Shown in pieces: positions 60,923 through 64,000 of a stretch of 64,000 nucleotides of DNA. Made by a program: the position numbers and the translations under genes. The stretch is from UBA1847 sp942492205 (GTDB taxonomy: Bacteria; Pseudomonadota; Gammaproteobacteria; Steroidobacterales; Woeseiaceae), in contig CALODT010000001.1 in the NCBI GenBank assembly GCA_942492205.1, forward strand, positions 558,001 through 622,000, read 5' to 3'. Numbering within the stretch: the first letter of the stretch is position 1; each line of letters starts with the position of its first letter. The notes under the pieces were generated by a model. It was not told where the DNA came from. It made no database searches and worked only from the letters and a program-made list of their open reading frames with translations.

Positions 60923-60940
60923 GCGGCCCGCCAACCGAGC

Positions 60941-60953
60941 GTCGAAATTCGAC
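60941..60953. promoter_or_regulatory. Palindrome overlapping the -35 of the lysine-repeat gene
   Basis: GTCGAA-A-TTCGAC, a 6+6 bp inverted repeat located upstream of 61020 and overlapping a candidate -35 at 60949. Fits a repressor or activator site. Confidence 0.35.
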
Positions 60954-60977
60954 AACCTCGCACAAGTCTCTGTTAAT
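60949..60977 (+). promoter_or_regulatory. Candidate sigma-70 promoter of the lysine-repeat gene
   Basis: TCGACA (5 of 6 to TTGACA), 17 bp spacer and GTTAAT (4 of 6 to TATAAT), 43 bp upstream of the ATG at 61020. Only a consensus match. Confidence 0.4.
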
Positions 60978-61019
60978 GTAGGGACGCGCAGACAACGCAA
61001 AAATAGCGGAGGCACCACC

Positions 61020-61658
61020 ATGAGCAAAGAACTGAGCGACCTTGAAAAGACCCTGCAGCAAACCAAGAAGGACTTCCTGGCGACGGCCAAGCGCGCCACG
61101 AAAGAATTGGACCGGCAGCGCAAGAAGCTGCGTGCGGAGATCAAGCGGACCAATACGCGCGCCAAGCGAGCGCGAGAACAACTGCAGAAAAAGACCGAGA
61201 AACTCGCCAACACAACGGCTGCCAAGGCCAAGCGCGAGCTAAAGAAACAGATACGCGGCCTGGAGAAGATGCTTGCCGGCGCGCGCGATGATGCTGCCCA
61301 ATTGCGGAAGGATCTTGCACCGGTAATGGAAGACCTGGGGAATGCCCGCGATCACCTGTCACATGCCTTGCACATTGACAAAGCGCTGGCAAAAGTTCGT
61401 CGCCAGCTGTCAGGAAAGCCGGCGCCACGGAAAAAAGCGGCCAAGAAGAAAAAAGCGGCCAAGAAGAAGGTAGCCAAAAAGAAAACCGCCAAGAAGAAAG
61501 CGGCGAAGAAGAAGGTGGCCAAAAAGAAAGTAGCCAAGAAGAAAGTAGCCAAGAAGAAAACCGCCAGGAAGAAAGTAGCCAAGAAGAAGGTAGCCAAAAA
61601 GAAAACCGCCAGGAAGAAAGTGGCGAAAAAGAAGGTAACCAAGAAGAAAGCCGCGTAA
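61020..61658 (+). CDS. Histone H1-like / AlgP-like lysine-repeat protein
   Basis: A 212-residue protein. Residues 1-130 are a charged coiled-coil-like region (KRATKELDRQRKKLRAEIKR). Residues about 135-212 are repeats of the form KKVAKKK/KKTAKKK/KKAAKKK, which is the pattern of AlgP (AlgR3) and bacterial histone H1-like proteins that bind DNA. The ATG follows GGAGG by five bases. The repeat gives a 61426-61656 low-complexity DNA tract, prone to slippage. Confidence 0.88.
   Translation: MSKELSDLEKTLQQTKKDFLATAKRATKELDRQRKKLRAEIKRTNTRAKRAREQLQKKTEKLANTTAAKAKRELKKQIRGLEKMLAGARDDAAQLRKDLAPVMEDLGNARDHLSHALHIDKALAKVRRQLSGKPAPRKKAAKKKKAAKKKVAKKKTAKKKAAKKKVAKKKVAKKKVAKKKTARKKVAKKKVAKKKTARKKVAKKKVTKKKAA
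61426..61656 (+). repeat. Lysine-codon-rich tandem repeat within the lysine-repeat gene
   Basis: Short repeats of AAGAAGAAAGTAGCC-type units (about 15 bases, variable third positions). Lies fully inside the gene and encodes its KKVAKKK tail. Not a CRISPR. Confidence 0.85.
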
Positions 61659-61668
61659 GCGGCGGTCG

Positions 61669-61716
61669 AGCTGCCTCGGGGTGCCGGCGCCGTCTTCTGG
61701 GCGGCGCGAGGCAGCT
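61669..61716 (+). other. Long stem-loop after the lysine-repeat gene
   Basis: Outer arms AGCTGCCTCG/CGAGGCAGCT (10 bp) with inner GCGCCG/CGGCGC pairing. It lies 11 bp after the stop. No T-run follows, so it is a weak terminator or an RNA-stabilising structure. Confidence 0.45.
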
Positions 61717-61776
61717 ACGTGCCGTCGGCAGAGCTACGTTGCCCCGATCTGAGCCGCATCGCGACATAATGTACGA

Positions 61777-61806
61777 CACAGTTCACAGTCTGTTTTGCGA
61801 ACTGTG
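61777..61806. promoter_or_regulatory. Inverted repeat and direct repeat upstream of the pilin gene
   Basis: CACAGTTC and GAACTGTG with a 14-base spacer, and AACTGTGGC repeated at 61800-61808 and 61816-61824. It lies in the 266 bp gap 61659-61924, which otherwise shows no gene. Likely regulatory for the pilin, but this is unproven. Confidence 0.4.
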
Positions 61807-61924
61807 GCGGCCCGCAACTGTGGCAATCCGGCTAAACTGCTAACTGGCATCTGGCCGCTCCTTCAGCGGTTACAGAAGCCGGACGAAGCGACGAATCGGT
61901 TCGCGACAGTTGGTGGTGGGCTAC

Positions 61925-62353
61925 TTGAACAAGAACCAGTCAGGATTCACATTGATCGAATTGATGATCGTTGTCGCGATCATCGGCATCCTTGCCGCGA
62001 TCGCGATTCCGGCGTATCAGAGCTACTCGATCCGCACGCAGGTGTCGGAGGGCTTGAGCCTGACGAACAGTGCGAAAGTGGCGGTTAGCGACTTTTACAT
62101 GAGCACCGGCGGCTGGCCGTCGAACAATTCAGCGGCCGGGCTTGCCGCTGCAACGTCAATTAATGGCGATTACACCGCGCAGGTATCGGTCAGCAACAAC
62201 CTGATCCAGATTCAGTATGGCAACAGCGCACACGCCGCGATTAACGGCCAGACCCTGACGCTGACGGGCGCGGGATCGGATGGCAGTGTCACCTGGACAT
62301 GTGGAAGTGGCGGCGCTATTGCCGACAGCAACCTGCCGTCTGTTTGTCGTTAG
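61925..62353 (+). CDS. Type IV major pilin-like protein
   Basis: A 142-residue type IV pilin. Type III prepilin signal: leader MNKNQSG cleaved before F, then FTLIELMIVVAIIGILAAIA with E5 for assembly. The C-terminal pair of Cys (TCGSG... and SVC) would form the D-region loop. Start is TTG at 61925, preceded by a GGTGGTGGG site; in-frame GTGs at 61913/61916 and TTG 61910 are alternatives that would lengthen the leader. No other pilus gene is near. Confidence 0.85.
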   Translation: MNKNQSGFTLIELMIVVAIIGILAAIAIPAYQSYSIRTQVSEGLSLTNSAKVAVSDFYMSTGGWPSNNSAAGLAAATSINGDYTAQVSVSNNLIQIQYGNSAHAAINGQTLTLTGAGSDGSVTWTCGSGGAIADSNLPSVCR

Positions 62354-62355
62354 CA

Positions 62356-63582
62356 CTAATCGCGCGCCAACTCTTCGGGGTGGTGCACGAAAGGGCCAGG
62401 CGCTATTAGCGGGCGCAGCAGGAAGATCGCCGTCGTGACCAATCCGGCACCTGCAATAATCGTGACGGTTTTTGCCACCGTCCCGTCATAGATAATCGCC
62501 CCCAGTATGGCGCCGCCGGCGCCCGCGAGATTCTGCAACGTCCCCACAATCGATGAAGCGACTCCCGCAATTCTCGGCAGTGGGTCCAGCGCCACGACCA
62601 TCGCATTGGACATCAGGATCGCAATCGTAAACATGAACAGGCAGACCGCTGACCACAGCCACCAGAACGGTGCGCTGCCGAGCCAGGCAATGATCGCAAG
62701 CTGAGTGCTTGCCAGAAACATCAGCGCGATGCTCAGTGCGATCAGCTGCAGCTGATCGAAGCGCATGACCAGCACTCTGTTCGCGATCGAGCCGACAAGA
62801 ATGGACAGTCCTGCACAGGCGAAGATCAGTCCATAGGACTGCACCGAGTAACCGTAGATTTCGACCGTCAGAGCGGCGGACACCGCGATGACCGACATGA
62901 ACCCGGCCGGTGGCAGCAGCAGCAGCAGCAGCCCGAACACGCTTTGTCGATGAGAAAAAAACTCGCCGAAGCTCGTTACGAGCTGCCGCGCCGGGTGGCC
63001 GCTGACGACAGGCTGGTGGGTTTCGACGAGGTTCATTCGAATGGCAACCAGCATCAGGCAGGCGCATACAGCGATCGCAATAAACGGCGCCCGCCAGCCC
63101 CATCGGGCGACCAGCAAGGCACCAAAGGTCGGCGCAATAACGGGGGCTGCCGTAAAAATCATCGTCAACAGTGACATCAAGCGCGCGGCTTCGCGACCGG
63201 ACGCGATGTCTCGGACGATGGCGCGTGACAGCACAACAGCAGACGCAGCACCGATGCCCTGTACGAAGCGCGCTCCCAACAGCCACTCCATGTCTGTCGA
63301 TGCAGCAGCGACAATGGCGGCGACAGCAAACAGCGTCATGCCCCCATACAGGGTTGGCAGGCGGCCGAGGCGATCGGAAAACAGACCGGCCGGTATCTGC
63401 CCAACGGCCATGCCGAACATGAAGATTCCGACGATCTGCTGGCCGCGCGTCAGCGTCGACTGCAGCGCTTCTACCATCGACGGAATAGCCGGCAGGCTCA
63501 TGTCGACCGTCAGTGCGGCCATTGCAGTCAGTATGCCCAGCGTCAGGACAAAGCGGCGGGATCGGGTGATGTCGGCGTTCAA
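62356..63582 (-). CDS. Bcr/CflA-family multidrug MFS transporter
   Basis: A 408-residue major facilitator transporter with about twelve segments. Motif GQIPAGLFSDRLGRLP (the MFS loop 2-3 GxxxDRxGRR type) and MSLPAIPSMVEAL at the first helix match Bcr/CflA drug exporters. Start chosen is TTG 63582 by position near the first helix; TTG 63612 overlapping the hutI stop (TTGA) is the alternative, giving 418 residues. Longer frames lie inside hutI. Confidence 0.85.
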   Translation of the reverse strand: MNADITRSRRFVLTLGILTAMAALTVDMSLPAIPSMVEALQSTLTRGQQIVGIFMFGMAVGQIPAGLFSDRLGRLPTLYGGMTLFAVAAIVAAASTDMEWLLGARFVQGIGAASAVVLSRAIVRDIASGREAARLMSLLTMIFTAAPVIAPTFGALLVARWGWRAPFIAIAVCACLMLVAIRMNLVETHQPVVSGHPARQLVTSFGEFFSHRQSVFGLLLLLLPPAGFMSVIAVSAALTVEIYGYSVQSYGLIFACAGLSILVGSIANRVLVMRFDQLQLIALSIALMFLASTQLAIIAWLGSAPFWWLWSAVCLFMFTIAILMSNAMVVALDPLPRIAGVASSIVGTLQNLAGAGGAILGAIIYDGTVAKTVTIIAGAGLVTTAIFLLRPLIAPGPFVHHPEELARD

Positions 63583-63608
63583 GGGCGAGTAGTGTGCCCG
63601 GCGAGCAA

Positions 63609-64000
63609 TCAATCTGCCAGCAAAAGCTCGCTGAGTTGTGGCGTGCCGGTCCAGTACGTCAGTTCCCGCGGATGCTCGATGTTCCAGACCGCAACATCGG
63701 CTCGTTTGCCGACTTCCAACGTGCCCCGTTCGCTGCCCAGCCCAAGTGCTCGGGCGGCCTCTCTCGTCGTGCCTGCCAGGCATTCCAGTGGCGTCAGCGC
63801 GAAGAGCCGACTCGCAAGCATCATTGCAAGGCGCAGCGAGCAGAAAGGCGCCGTTCCGGGATTGCAGTCACTGGCGAGCGCAATCGGCACGCCATTATCG
63901 CGGAGCGCCGCCACGGGTGGTGTATTCGTCTCGCCGAGCGAGAGATAGGCCCCGGGTAACAGCACTGCGACGGTACCCGCGTTCGCCATGGCTTTGATGC
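63609..64000 (-). CDS. hutI: Imidazolonepropionase, 3' part only (gene runs off the right edge)
   Basis: The last 130 or so codons of imidazolonepropionase of histidine degradation. The frame is open to the window edge. It contains MANAGTVAVLLPGAYLSLGE, ALASDCNPGTAPFCS (metal-binding Asp) and ALGLGSERGTLEVGK. The start and the first two thirds of the gene lie outside the window. The next MFS gene begins at or within 30 bp of its stop. Confidence 0.9.
   Translation of the reverse strand, partial: IKAMANAGTVAVLLPGAYLSLGETNTPPVAALRDNGVPIALASDCNPGTAPFCSLRLAMMLASRLFALTPLECLAGTTREAARALGLGSERGTLEVGKRADVAVWNIEHPRELTYWTGTPQLSELLLAD

Noticed and set aside
61352..61642. A minus-strand frame rich in Phe, Leu and Ala that looks like a membrane protein
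   Set aside because: It is the mirror of the lysine-repeat DNA and has no ribosome site.
61426..61656. Short tandem repeats considered as a CRISPR array
   Set aside because: Units are about 15 bases, contiguous, without unique spacers, and encode the KKxAKKK tail. No cas gene is present.
61659..61924. Sigma-54 promoter or tRNA in the gap before the pilin
   Set aside because: GG-N10-GC spacing is not met by the TGGCA-type sequences, and no cloverleaf can be drawn.

Overview
The window is GC-rich, densely coded bacterial chromosome with short intergenic gaps; no stretch above 300 bases lacks a gene. Gene types point to a free-living, probably aerobic gammaproteobacterium: Oar-like and classical TonB-dependent receptors, lipoprotein-box phosphatases, a type IV pilin, a PuuD-type urate hydroxylase, REP-like palindromes and an AlgP-like lysine-rich protein. 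A marine or sediment lineage such as Woeseiaceae is possible, but that is a guess. No tRNA, rRNA, CRISPR array, insertion sequence or prophage was seen.

Most of the first 53 kb deals with nucleic-acid components. Bases 1-5267 (+) hold a PhyH-type dioxygenase (cut by the window edge), thymidine phosphorylase, a NupC transporter, a nucleoside hydrolase and ribokinase. Bases 5283-13436 (-) hold the reductive pyrimidine operon: beta-ureidopropionase, NCS1 permease, dihydropyrimidinase, PreT, PreA, cytidine deaminase and a coupled TPR membrane protein, followed by a small secreted protein. Bases 13540-15997 hold two divergent 5'-nucleotidase-type lipoproteins. Bases 16235-24164 (-) hold two TonB receptors flanking an endonuclease/exonuclease/phosphatase lipoprotein and a propeller-like lipoprotein. 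Bases 24205-29413 hold a cupin, an SDR, purine nucleoside phosphorylase, a deoxyribose-phosphate aldolase of the longer eukaryote-like type, and a full plus a short aldehyde dehydrogenase. Adenosine kinase follows at 30091-31074 (-).

Bases 31276-37782 are a mixed region: a DUF4956 membrane protein, an alpha/beta hydrolase, a divergent pair formed by a CotH-like secreted protein and a metallophosphatase fused to a kinase-like domain, and small membrane, VOC and Fe-S/Zn-cluster proteins. Bases 37933-48535 (+) hold a nearly gap-free purine operon: HIU hydrolase, xanthine dehydrogenase XdhABC, urate hydroxylase PuuD, allantoinase PuuE, OHCU decarboxylase, allantoicase, ureidoglycolate lyase and guanine deaminase. 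Together these enzymes would carry guanine to glyoxylate plus urea. Bases 48666-53573 hold a DUF6502 protein, OsmC, a CBS protein, two divergent paralogous phosphoribosyltransferases, a LOG-type phosphoribohydrolase and an APH-fold kinase.

From 53702 on, content is more ordinary: a 7TM-PAS-GGDEF diguanylate cyclase, a small lipoprotein, a peroxiredoxin-like protein, a stand-alone Lrp-type ligand domain, an ATP/ADP-translocase-like carrier, cytochrome b561, thiolase, nitroreductase, a lysine-repeat protein, a pilin, a Bcr/CflA drug exporter and the 3' end of imidazolonepropionase (hutI), which runs off the right edge.

Read as a whole, the first 53 kb looks like a nucleic-acid utilisation locus. 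Surface nucleases and nucleotidases would release nucleosides, TonB and inner-membrane transporters would import them, and intracellular enzymes would salvage or burn the sugar, pyrimidine and purine parts. The enzyme assignments rest on visible motifs; their joint role is inference.
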